This document shows positions 44,669 through 52,237 of a DNA stretch of 64,000 bases, one piece after another. The notes under the pieces are model-generated. The model saw only the letters and a program-made list of their open reading frames with translations, was not told the DNA's origin and made no database searches. The stretch's first letter is position 1. Each line of letters begins with the position of its first letter. Source of the stretch: an uncultured Opitutia bacterium (GTDB lineage: Bacteria > Verrucomicrobiota > Verrucomicrobiia > Opitutales > Opitutaceae); contig CAIQQB010000186.1 in the NCBI GenBank assembly GCA_903873805.1, forward strand, positions 1-64,000, given 5' to 3'. Position numbers and translations under genes: made by a program.

Positions 44669-44777
44669 GCGCACGCGTGCCGCACCCTTTGTGCCAGCGG
44701 CGGCCGCAAAAAACTTTTGTCCGGGAAATTGCCCGGGGCGCTAAAGACCGGCGCGGGTGTTCCGATTAGCCCGGGTT

Positions 44778-44993
44778 ATGTTCCGCGAACCTGCCGCCTT
44801 CCCCCCGGCCCCGTGGCTGCGCCCGCCCGACGCGCCACCGCCGCGCGTCCCTGATCCGACCTGGGACCGGGTGCTGTTCCGGCCGCCGGGGCTGGACAAG
44901 TCGCACATCATCTTCGATCCGCCGCCCTACCGGAGCCTGTTTGCCACTCCGCCGTCCTTCGGGCGCAAAGGGGTTCGGACCGCCGGATCCTGA
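44778..44993 (+). CDS. Small proline-rich hypothetical protein
   Basis: A possible 71-codon frame beginning MFREPAAFPPAPWLRPPD, about 20 percent proline, no signal peptide or known motif. It lies between a divergent kinase gene and the convergent end of 45042. There is no supporting ribosome site. It may be a chance frame in GC-rich DNA. Confidence 0.25.
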   Translation: MFREPAAFPPAPWLRPPDAPPPRVPDPTWDRVLFRPPGLDKSHIIFDPPPYRSLFATPPSFGRKGVRTAGS

Positions 44994-45041
44994 GTGGGTG
45001 GCCGTTGCCAGAACAAACTGCCCGGCTGCGGTCGCCGCCGG

Positions 45042-46472
45042 TCAACGACCGTTCGGAACCGGAGACGCCGGCGGCGCGGCGAAATCAAGCGGCAGACAAA
45101 TGTGGTTTTGAATTTCTTCCGGAGACAGGCCGGTGCCAATGACGTTGAAATGATCCGTCCCGACCGACCACACCACGCGGAACTCACGCGAGTAGCGGAT
45201 GGGCTGGCCGTCGAAATAATCGCGCGGCACCGCGGGCAGATAATCCGGCACCAGCGCGTCGAGGGTGGCGGGCAGTTCGCCATGTTCGCGGTCGTAAAGC
45301 AGAAGGGCGAGGAACGCTTCGTTGGCGGAGATGGAGGACTGAACGCGAAGCTGTTCCTCCAGCTCAGGCTCCCGATTGGGTTGGGCGATCATGCCCAGTA
45401 GTCGCCGGCCGATGAAATTGTCGGGACTGTAACGGCCGATTCCCTGCGGTTGGGCGGCTGCCACCAGTTCATCGGGCTTCAAATGGGCCAGCGTGCTTTC
45501 GGGTTGATCAATGGCGTTGAGTTGGTGGCGCAGATATTCGGCGCAAATCCGGAGCGTCCGGTTGGGCTTGAAGAGCAGGGGAATCGATGCCGCCAGTCTG
45601 AGGGCTTTGCCTGCGGTGGTGGCTGCAGGAGGCCAAGCATAGAAATAGGTGTGCATGTTTCCGTCGTTGAATGTCTCCGGTTCCGGCTCGTCAAAAGGCG
45701 CGAGACCTTGACCCGTGCGTTCCAGCACGGCGTTGAGATCACCCAGTTGCAGCCGCAGGGAGAGGGCGAACGAACCTTTGTCGGGCCGGTTGGCCTCCAG
45801 CAACTGGAGCGCCTGCCGGAGAAGGGCGGCGGGAGGTTTGAATTCAACTGCGATGCCTCTCAGCGATGCCAGCGTCATCCACTTGATGGTCCAGCCCCAG
45901 TGGTAGGTGAGGAGGGATCCGCGGCTGTGCTGGAGGTGCTGGCCGACTTCCAGGGTGGTGAAGAGAAACGTCATGGCCGTTTCGGGTTTGCCGCCGCGAG
46001 CCAGATCCCAGGCACGGATTTGCGCCAGCTGGTCAAGCGGGGGTTGTTCGGGCAGACGCAGGTTTGCGTCCCGGGGAACCTGGCTTTGCGGAGTGCGGGC
46101 GGCTTGTTCCCAGATCGGCCAGACGGCCTCGGTGCCGGCGAGCCATTGGTGCGCGAGGGCGGGATCCCAGTTTTTGCCCGTCAGCATGTCGCGACTTATT
46201 CTGCGTGCGTCATCATTGCCATCATTGAAGAGGTCGGCCTTGACGTTTTTCAACGCCACGGCTTCGGCCTGCTTGATGAGGGCGTAGGCGTTCTGGTCGA
46301 CGGGAAGCTTGAGCCGCTCGACGAGAAGATCGCGCACATCGGGCGGCGGTTCGTCGGGTGAAAGGAAAAGCCAGAGCACGCCGGCCAGCAGGCCGAGACC
46401 AAGGGTGGCGGAAATCTTTTTTCCAATACTCCAGCGGCGTTGGGCGCGGGGTGGGGTGGGCGGCGCGGCCAT
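45042..46472 (-). CDS. Hypothetical protein with N-terminal membrane anchor
   Basis: A 476-residue protein not recognised. Residues about 18-40 (KISATLGLGLLAGVLWLFL) form a single signal-anchor; the rest is soluble and likely periplasmic, mostly helical, with several aromatic and Pro/Leu-rich stretches (for example SLLTYHWGWTIKWMTLASL). The C-terminal part LLYDREHGELPATLDALVPDYLPAVPRDYFDGQPIRY resembles a segment often seen in planctomycete and verrucomicrobial proteins of unknown role. It lies downstream of, and on the same strand as, the GH35 gene, with a 142-bp gap. Confidence 0.7.
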   Translation of the reverse strand: MAAPPTPPRAQRRWSIGKKISATLGLGLLAGVLWLFLSPDEPPPDVRDLLVERLKLPVDQNAYALIKQAEAVALKNVKADLFNDGNDDARRISRDMLTGKNWDPALAHQWLAGTEAVWPIWEQAARTPQSQVPRDANLRLPEQPPLDQLAQIRAWDLARGGKPETAMTFLFTTLEVGQHLQHSRGSLLTYHWGWTIKWMTLASLRGIAVEFKPPAALLRQALQLLEANRPDKGSFALSLRLQLGDLNAVLERTGQGLAPFDEPEPETFNDGNMHTYFYAWPPAATTAGKALRLAASIPLLFKPNRTLRICAEYLRHQLNAIDQPESTLAHLKPDELVAAAQPQGIGRYSPDNFIGRRLLGMIAQPNREPELEEQLRVQSSISANEAFLALLLYDREHGELPATLDALVPDYLPAVPRDYFDGQPIRYSREFRVVWSVGTDHFNVIGTGLSPEEIQNHICLPLDFAAPPASPVPNGR

Positions 46473-46614
46473 GGCGAAAAGTGCGCCTGAATCCGTCCGG
46501 CGGTAAAGGCTGAAATGGTGGCGCTGGCGCCGGGATCGATACTCCCGGCTTGCTGTTCAGACACCTAGGTTGTCGTGGGTGGCGCAAACAGCAGCCCGCT
46601 GCGGCCAGCGGCGA

Positions 46615-48681
46615 TCAGGGAGCCCCGTTGCCGGCGGCGGGTGCGGCCGGCGGTGGAGTCACCGGCGGGACACCCGACGGCGGCACACCCGGCGGAGGGA
46701 AGCCGGGCGGAATTCCGCCCGGGCCCGGCAACGGACCGCGTCCCCGGAATCCGCGCAGGCCCGCGGGCCGGACGCCGCGGTCCAGCGCGACGGGAAAGGG
46801 CACCGCGGTTTCCTCGATGGAGTTGAGGGTGCCGGAAATCTCCGGCACTTTCGGCGCATCGTGCAGCTCGAGCACGGTGATTTCGTTCGCGCCCGCCTTG
46901 AGCCACTGGGCGGGGAGAAACAGCGACCGGATGGCGCCGCGGTCGGTGAAGCGTCCGAGGTTGTGGCCGTTGACCCACACCACACCGAAACCCCAGTTGC
47001 GCAGATCGAGAAAGGTGCCACCCACTGCGGCGAGATCGAACGTGCCGCGGTAAAACGTCGGCCCGATGTGCGGAGCCGTCGAGGCCTGGAAGCTTGCTGC
47101 GCCCGCCGGCAGGGGCAGCGAGAACATGTCCCAGCCGGTCAACTCGGCACCGTCGAGCCAGGCGCCGCCGATGAGGCCCTTGCTGGCGCGGTCCTGGCTG
47201 GCGGCGTTGGTGATGACGCTGATGCGGCCCAGATTGTAGACCAGAATGTCGAGGGTGGCGGGGCCGGCCTCGTCGAGCTGGACCTTGCTGCTGTCGGGGC
47301 CGTAGCCGCGGAAGGCCTTGGCGACGGTATTGCCGTTCACCATCACGACGGCGTAGTCCTGCACCTGCTTCAGTTCGAGCGCGCCCTTGAGTCCGGCGGG
47401 GAAGGTTTTCCGGTAGAGGACGAAGCCGTAGTCCTGGTCGAGGTTTTCCATCGCGACAGGCTTGGCGGCCGAGCGGGTGGGGGCGGCGGGCAGAGTGGCG
47501 AGCAGCGGCTCATGCTCCGTCAGGCGGATGGCGGGCAGGGTGATGACGGCCGGGTCGGGCGGCGGTTCCGGTGGATGCAGACCGAGGCGGGTGCTGAGCA
47601 GGGTCCGGAGCGCGCGGTATTTCTCGGTCACGCGGCCGGCCTCGTCGATGGGCGCGCCATAGTCGTAGCTGGTCTGGACGGGCAGATACTCGTTGCACCC
47701 GTTGGAGAAGCCGTAGCTGGTGCCGCCAAAAAACATGTAGAGACAAAAGGAATTGCGGTTGTCGAGCAGGCCGCCGACCCAGTTGAGGGTGTCGTTGATT
47801 GCGCTGTTGCGGGTCGCGAGCGGCTGGCCGAGGCCGGTGAACCACGCGGTGTACACCTCGGGCACATAGATCGGAAAGTCTCCGAGGGCGGCCCGCAGCG
47901 ACGGGCTGGCGGGACCCTTGAGTCCGTTCTGCTCTGCCATCACGCCGGGTAGCAGGCGGGTGGCGGGCGTGGGGAACGGGTCGCAGATGAATAGCTGGCA
48001 GTCAAAGCCGACGTCGCGGAAGATCTTGTGCAGCGCGACCATGTAGTCGTTGTTGGCGGGGCGGGCGTTGCCGTATTCATTTTCGATCTGCACCATGACC
48101 AGCGGACCGCCCCGGCTCACCTGCAGGTCGCCCACCTGCCGGTAGACCTGCTCGATGTAGCGCCGGCTCCACTCGACATACTTCGGATCGGCGGTGCGGA
48201 TTTTCACATCGGGATATTTCGCGGTCCACCACGGAATGCCGCCGTATTCGACCTCGGCGCAGCAATACGGTCCCGGGCGCAGGATCGCCCACAGGCCGTT
48301 TTGGCGGCAGAGTTCCAGGACGTGGCGGACATCGGTCAGTCCGGAAAACGTAAACTGGCCTTCCTTCGTCTCAACCGTGTTCCAGAACAGATAGAAGCTG
48401 ACCGCGTTCAGACCCATTGCCTTGGCCTGCTTGAGGCGCGTGTCCCAGTCCTCCGGCTGCACGCGGCCGAAGTGCATCTCGCCCGCGAGGAGCAGTGTGG
48501 GCTGGCCGTCGATGAAGAACTGCTGGTCGCGCGCCTCGAACTTGTGCGGCCGGCCGTCGGGGACGATGGTCGAGACGGGCGGCCCGTCCGCGGACCGAAC
48601 AACGGAGGTTTGGGCGGAGAGGACCGCGGTGCAAACGCACGCGGCCAGGCAAACCAAACGGGCGGGGCGGATCAACGGCAT
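46615..48681 (-). CDS. Secreted beta-galactosidase, glycoside hydrolase family 35
   Basis: A 688-residue protein with a signal peptide (about 1-23). The GH35 barrel (about 45-360) has RPGPYCCAEVEYGGIPWW, acid/base Glu202 in VQIENEYG, and nucleophile Glu275 in YVPEVYTAWF. Beta-sandwich domains follow (YRKTFPAGL, WGFGVVWVNGHNLGRF). The last 45 residues are a Gly/Pro-rich tail after the catalytic part, with GIPPGFPPPGVPPSGVPP. The enzyme removes terminal beta-galactose from plant or algal glycans, at the periplasm or cell surface. Confidence 0.92.
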   Translation of the reverse strand: MPLIRPARLVCLAACVCTAVLSAQTSVVRSADGPPVSTIVPDGRPHKFEARDQQFFIDGQPTLLLAGEMHFGRVQPEDWDTRLKQAKAMGLNAVSFYLFWNTVETKEGQFTFSGLTDVRHVLELCRQNGLWAILRPGPYCCAEVEYGGIPWWTAKYPDVKIRTADPKYVEWSRRYIEQVYRQVGDLQVSRGGPLVMVQIENEYGNARPANNDYMVALHKIFRDVGFDCQLFICDPFPTPATRLLPGVMAEQNGLKGPASPSLRAALGDFPIYVPEVYTAWFTGLGQPLATRNSAINDTLNWVGGLLDNRNSFCLYMFFGGTSYGFSNGCNEYLPVQTSYDYGAPIDEAGRVTEKYRALRTLLSTRLGLHPPEPPPDPAVITLPAIRLTEHEPLLATLPAAPTRSAAKPVAMENLDQDYGFVLYRKTFPAGLKGALELKQVQDYAVVMVNGNTVAKAFRGYGPDSSKVQLDEAGPATLDILVYNLGRISVITNAASQDRASKGLIGGAWLDGAELTGWDMFSLPLPAGAASFQASTAPHIGPTFYRGTFDLAAVGGTFLDLRNWGFGVVWVNGHNLGRFTDRGAIRSLFLPAQWLKAGANEITVLELHDAPKVPEISGTLNSIEETAVPFPVALDRGVRPAGLRGFRGRGPLPGPGGIPPGFPPPGVPPSGVPPVTPPPAAPAAGNGAP

Positions 48682-48803
48682 GGGGGTGGGGTCTCCGGGG
48701 AAAAGGAGCAGTTGAGCGGCGGAGACAAAAAAGAGAAGGACAAATCGCGAAGGGCTGCGATATCCTCCCCGGACGCCCGGGCGGGCGGCGGGACTGGGCT
48801 AGG

Positions 48804-49616
48804 TCAGGTTTCGGCCAGCTCGGCGGACTGGCTCTCGGCGGCGACCGACTCCGCCTCCTCGGGCATGGGGAAATCGCGGACGAAATCGGCAAACTGGATG
48901 AGTTCAAAGCGGCCGTCATGGTGTTCCACGATGGCCGTGAGGGACTCGACCCAGTCGCCGGAATTCAGATAATGGATCCCCCCCACCTGCTGGTCGGCTG
49001 GAGTGTGGATATGGCCGCAGATCACGCCGACGCAGCCGCGATCGCGGGCGAGCCGGGCGATATGGCCTTCGAACTTGGAGACGTGGTTGACGGCGCTTTT
49101 CACCCGGCCCTTGATGGCCCGGCTCAAGGACCAGTATTCCTTGCCCCGCCAGGTCCGCCAGGCGTTGTAGGCGCGGTTGAGCCGCAGCAGCATCTGGTAA
49201 CCCCAGTCGCCGAGGTGGGCGAGGAAGGCGAAGTTCTTCGTGATGGTGTCGAACACGTCGCCGTGGAGGACCAAATACCGGCCGCGCGCGCCCTCGTGGA
49301 TGTGCTCCTCCACGATGACGAGGTTCTCAAACTCGAGCGGCAGAAATTTGGCGAGAATGTCATCGTGGTTGCCGCGCAGATATACCACCTGCGTGTCACG
49401 CTTCTCCAGTTTCTTGAGGACGATCCGGATGAACCGCGTATGGGCCTTGCTCCAGTTGCCACCGCGCACAAGCTGCCAGCCGTCGATGATGTCGCCGTTG
49501 AGGATGAGCTTCTCGCAGCGGACGTGGCGGAGAAAATGGTTGGCCTCGCGAACCTTGCTGTCGGGCGTGCCGAGGTGAACGTCGGACAGGATGACGGTGC
49601 GGACGTGAAGTTTCAT
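48804..49616 (-). CDS. plcP: PlcP-like calcineurin phosphoesterase (phospholipase C of phosphate starvation)
   Basis: A 270-residue metallophosphoesterase with all metal motifs: Asp12-Val-His14, GDIID (41-45), GNHDD (82-86), LHGD (117-120), and GHIH (201-204). The segments KEYWSLSRAIKGRVKSAVN and NSGDWVESLTAIVEH match, from memory, rhizobial PlcP, a phospholipase C that removes the headgroup of phospholipids under phosphate limitation, rather than the lipid A enzyme LpxH for which such proteins are often named. Context supports this: two glycosyltransferase genes upstream, with a 4-bp overlap, and Pho-box-like repeats before the operon. Expected product: diacylglycerol for glycolipid synthesis. 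Confidence 0.72.
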   Translation of the reverse strand: MKLHVRTVILSDVHLGTPDSKVREANHFLRHVRCEKLILNGDIIDGWQLVRGGNWSKAHTRFIRIVLKKLEKRDTQVVYLRGNHDDILAKFLPLEFENLVIVEEHIHEGARGRYLVLHGDVFDTITKNFAFLAHLGDWGYQMLLRLNRAYNAWRTWRGKEYWSLSRAIKGRVKSAVNHVSKFEGHIARLARDRGCVGVICGHIHTPADQQVGGIHYLNSGDWVESLTAIVEHHDGRFELIQFADFVRDFPMPEEAESVAAESQSAELAET

Positions 49617-50857
49617 GGCGGGAAAAGGGCGGGGTTGGCGCCGATCGGTTCGGGGTCGGGAAGCCCGGGCAGGCTGCCGCCAGCGGGGGTGGCGAGCACC
49701 CGTCGTGCGATCTCCCGGGCGGCACCGGTGCGGGCCAGCGGCGCCAGGGCGGAACGCCAGGCCTGCCAAACCCGCCCCCGGTCGGCGAAGGCCCGCCAGA
49801 GCGCGGCGATGATGGCCTCGGGGGTCTCGGCCAGCGCCCCGACCCCATGCCGGCGCAGCAGCTCGTAGTTGCCCTCCTCCTGGCCGGGCACGATCTGGTT
49901 GACGATCATCGGGCAGCGGGCGGCGATGGCCTCCTGGGTGGTGGCGCCGCCCGCCTTGCTGACGACGGCGTGATGGGTCATCAACAGGCGCGGAATCTGA
50001 TCGGTCCAGCCGAGGATCTGCGCCGGCCGCGCTCGGCCCGCCGCCAGCGCGCAAAGCCGGCGGCGGAGCCGTTCGTTCCGGCCGACAGCGAACGTGACCT
50101 CCCAGTCGGATTCGGCCAGGAGCCGGCGGGCGGTGGCCTCGGCGTGACGGTTGCCGGAGTGGATGATGCAGAGCACCCGGGGGGCTGGGGCGGGACCGGT
50201 GGCGGCAAGGTCCGGCGGAAACAGCTCGTCTTCGTGCGCGTGAAAGAAGGAGTGAACGGGAAAACCACACACCTGCACGCGGTCCGGCGGGAGGCCGGCC
50301 TGGAGGAGCACGTCGGCCGAATCCTCGTTGGGCACGAACCAGCCGTCACAAGGCGCGCGCCACCAGAGAGAGTGGATGCTGATCGAGTCGGTGACGACAT
50401 TGTAATGCGGGACCGTGGGCAGGCCGGACCGCGCCAGCCGGGCGAGCAGGTAGGCGTAGATCGGGTAGGTGCTGAGGACCACGCGGGGCCGGTCGCGTTG
50501 GAGAAGCATGGCGAGCAGACGCTGTTCGCGGCGCAACAGGAGGCCGAAGGACTGTGTGACCAGCGCCGAACGGTCCATCCAGGCGTAGGTGTGGCGCCAG
50601 AGCTGCGGGGCGTGGTTGATGAGGCCGAGGTAGGCCCGCCGGCTCAGGGCGTTCAGCCGCGGCGCGGCCAGCGCGAACACATCCGCCACCGGCGCGGAAC
50701 CGGGACCGGCCTCCGCCTCGACCGCGGCCGCCAGGGCGCGGGCGGCGGCGTTGTGCCCCTCCCCGAAACCGGCGGTGAGAATCAGCACCCGCGCGGTGCG
50801 GGAACGTTCAACATCCAGCGGATCGGCCGTGGCGCACGTTGTAATGGGGGGGCTCAT
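49613..50857 (-). CDS. MGDG-synthase-like GT28 glycosyltransferase (diacylglycerol glycosyltransferase candidate)
   Basis: A 414-residue GT-B protein. ILTAGFGEGHNAAARALAAAVE (about 24-45) is the G-x-GH-x-x-AA motif of the MGDG synthase N-domain (PF06925), LNALSRRAYLGLINHAPQLWRHTY follows, and the donor domain has TDQIPRLLMTHHAVVSKAGGATTQEAIAARCPMIVNQIVPGQEEGN (about 300-345), the MGDG/MurG-type donor site with PGQEEGN typical of lipid glycosyltransferases. It most likely puts a hexose on diacylglycerol at the inner membrane. Located 2 bp after the GT4 gene and overlapping plcP by 4 bp. Confidence 0.82.
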   Translation of the reverse strand: MSPPITTCATADPLDVERSRTARVLILTAGFGEGHNAAARALAAAVEAEAGPGSAPVADVFALAAPRLNALSRRAYLGLINHAPQLWRHTYAWMDRSALVTQSFGLLLRREQRLLAMLLQRDRPRVVLSTYPIYAYLLARLARSGLPTVPHYNVVTDSISIHSLWWRAPCDGWFVPNEDSADVLLQAGLPPDRVQVCGFPVHSFFHAHEDELFPPDLAATGPAPAPRVLCIIHSGNRHAEATARRLLAESDWEVTFAVGRNERLRRRLCALAAGRARPAQILGWTDQIPRLLMTHHAVVSKAGGATTQEAIAARCPMIVNQIVPGQEEGNYELLRRHGVGALAETPEAIIAALWRAFADRGRVWQAWRSALAPLARTGAAREIARRVLATPAGGSLPGLPDPEPIGANPALFPP

Positions 50858-50859
50858 GG

Positions 50860-52059
50860 TCAGGCGGGCGCGACCGGCGCAGGAGATTGGGCGGAAGGTG
50901 TAGTCTGATCGAGGGAGGTTGGAGATTCGCAGCCCGCGGCGGCGGCGGCGAGGTCGGCCTCGAAACGGCCGATGACATTTTCCCACGACTGGGTTGCCAC
51001 GGCGGCGCGGGCGGCGGGACCAAGACGGGCGCGCAGCGGCGCCTCGGTGGCGAGGCGCACTGCGGCGGCGATGAACTCAGCGGGCCGGTCGCACGGCACG
51101 GTGAGCCCGTTTTCACCGTGGCGGACAAACTGGCGGGCGGCGGCGTAATCGAAACCGGCGACGGCCAGTCCGCTGGCCATCGCTTCCGTCAGCACGTTGC
51201 CAAACGTTTCCGTGAGGCTGGCGTGCACATAGATGTCGGCCGAGGCGTAGTGCCGGGCAAGCTCCTCGCGGGGCACAAAGCCGGTGAAGGACGCCCAGGG
51301 GTGGGCGCGTTGCAGGCCGGCGCGCAGCGGGCCGTCGCCGACCAGCACGAACTGGCAGCGCGGGTTGGCCGCGCGCATCGCGGCGAAAGCGCGGAAGAGC
51401 AGGGGGTAGTTCTTCTCGGCCGCAATCCGGCCGGCATGAAACACCACCGGATCGGCCGGCGCGGCCCCCCACGCGACCCGCTGCAGGGAGGAGCGACGGC
51501 CGGGGTCGAACTGGCGCGTGTCCACACCGCGCGAGAGGACGGCGAGGTTTCGGAACCCGAACCCTGTCAGTTCGGCGCACAGCTCCGGGGTGGGGGCGAA
51601 GGTGCGCCGGGTGCGGTTGTGGACATGCCGGAGCCACCCCAGTGCCAGTCGGTGCAGCGGGGCGAAGCCATAGTGCCGGGTGTAGGCGTGAAAGTTCGTG
51701 TGGAAGCTCGAGGTGACGGGAATCCGGAGGGCCCGGGCCGCGCTGACCGCGGAGGCGCCCAGCGGGCCCTCGGTGGCGACATGCACGAGATCGGGGCGGT
51801 CCGCGCGCCAGGTCCGGCGCAGTCGGCCGCCCGCCGGCAACCCGAGGCGCAGCAGCGGATAACCGGGCAGCGGCAGACCGGGCAGGGGGACCTCCCGGAA
51901 CTCCGGGTGGGCGGCGTCGCCGGGCAGGTCGGACCGGTTGGGCCGGTACACCGTCACCGCCTGGCCCCGCCGTCCCAGTTCCCGGGCGATGACGCCGAAA
52001 GTCATCGCCACGCCGTTGATTTCGGGCGGAAAGGTTTCGGTGACGAGGGCGAGTTTCAC
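50860..52059 (-). CDS. GT4 glycosyltransferase (MgtA/SqdX/Agt-like, glycolipid type)
   Basis: A 399-residue GT-B protein. LALVTETFPPEINGVAMTFGVIA and LVHVATEGPLGASAVSAARALRIPVTSSFHTNFHAY are typical of the subgroup with MgtA mannosyltransferases and SQDG synthase SqdX; VVFHAGRIAAEKNYPLLFRA (about 215) and LTETFGNVLTEAMASGLAV (E-x7-E, about 300) complete it. Agt, the GT4 enzyme next to PlcP in alphaproteobacteria, makes glycolipids under phosphate starvation, so this gene is the likely partner. The start is GTG 52059; ATG 52064 is out of frame. Confidence 0.82.
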   Translation of the reverse strand: MKLALVTETFPPEINGVAMTFGVIARELGRRGQAVTVYRPNRSDLPGDAAHPEFREVPLPGLPLPGYPLLRLGLPAGGRLRRTWRADRPDLVHVATEGPLGASAVSAARALRIPVTSSFHTNFHAYTRHYGFAPLHRLALGWLRHVHNRTRRTFAPTPELCAELTGFGFRNLAVLSRGVDTRQFDPGRRSSLQRVAWGAAPADPVVFHAGRIAAEKNYPLLFRAFAAMRAANPRCQFVLVGDGPLRAGLQRAHPWASFTGFVPREELARHYASADIYVHASLTETFGNVLTEAMASGLAVAGFDYAAARQFVRHGENGLTVPCDRPAEFIAAAVRLATEAPLRARLGPAARAAVATQSWENVIGRFEADLAAAAAGCESPTSLDQTTPSAQSPAPVAPA

Positions 52060-52111
52060 GGCATGGTGGGCGCGGCGGTGCGGCGAGGCTGACGCAGGCT
52101 GGCAGCGCCGG

Positions 52112-52151
52112 ATGGCGATCCGGTGACGATCCGGTGACGATCCGGTGACAA
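52112..52151 (-). promoter_or_regulatory. Tandem Pho-box-like 11-bp repeats before the glycolipid/plcP operon
   Basis: On the minus strand TTGTCACCGGA, TCGTCACCGGA, TCGTCACCGGA and a weaker TCGCCAT follow each other at exactly 11-bp steps (starts 52151, 52140, 52129, 52118). This is the period and close to the core of the PhoB box half-site (CTGTCAT plus four bases). It ends 53 bp before the GTG of the first gene. The -10 is not clear: CAGCCT lies 10 bp after the last unit. Confidence 0.6.
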
Positions 52152-52237
52152 TCCGGCCAAATCCGCGCCGGTCGCCTTTTTTTGAATTGGGGATTGCGCT
52201 GGGGCGGCCGAATTCTACTTTCCGTCTTTTTACCCGC

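Noticed and set aside
48804-49616. UDP-2,3-diacylglucosamine diphosphatase (LpxH) call for the phosphoesterase
   Set aside because: Metal motifs are shared by both families, but the KEYWSLS and GDWVES segments, length of 270 and neighbours fit PlcP better; kept as the main alternative.
52112-52151. CRISPR or satellite reading of the short tandem repeats
   Set aside because: Units are 11 bp without spacers; CRISPR repeats are longer and separated by unique spacers. No CRISPR-like array exists in the window.
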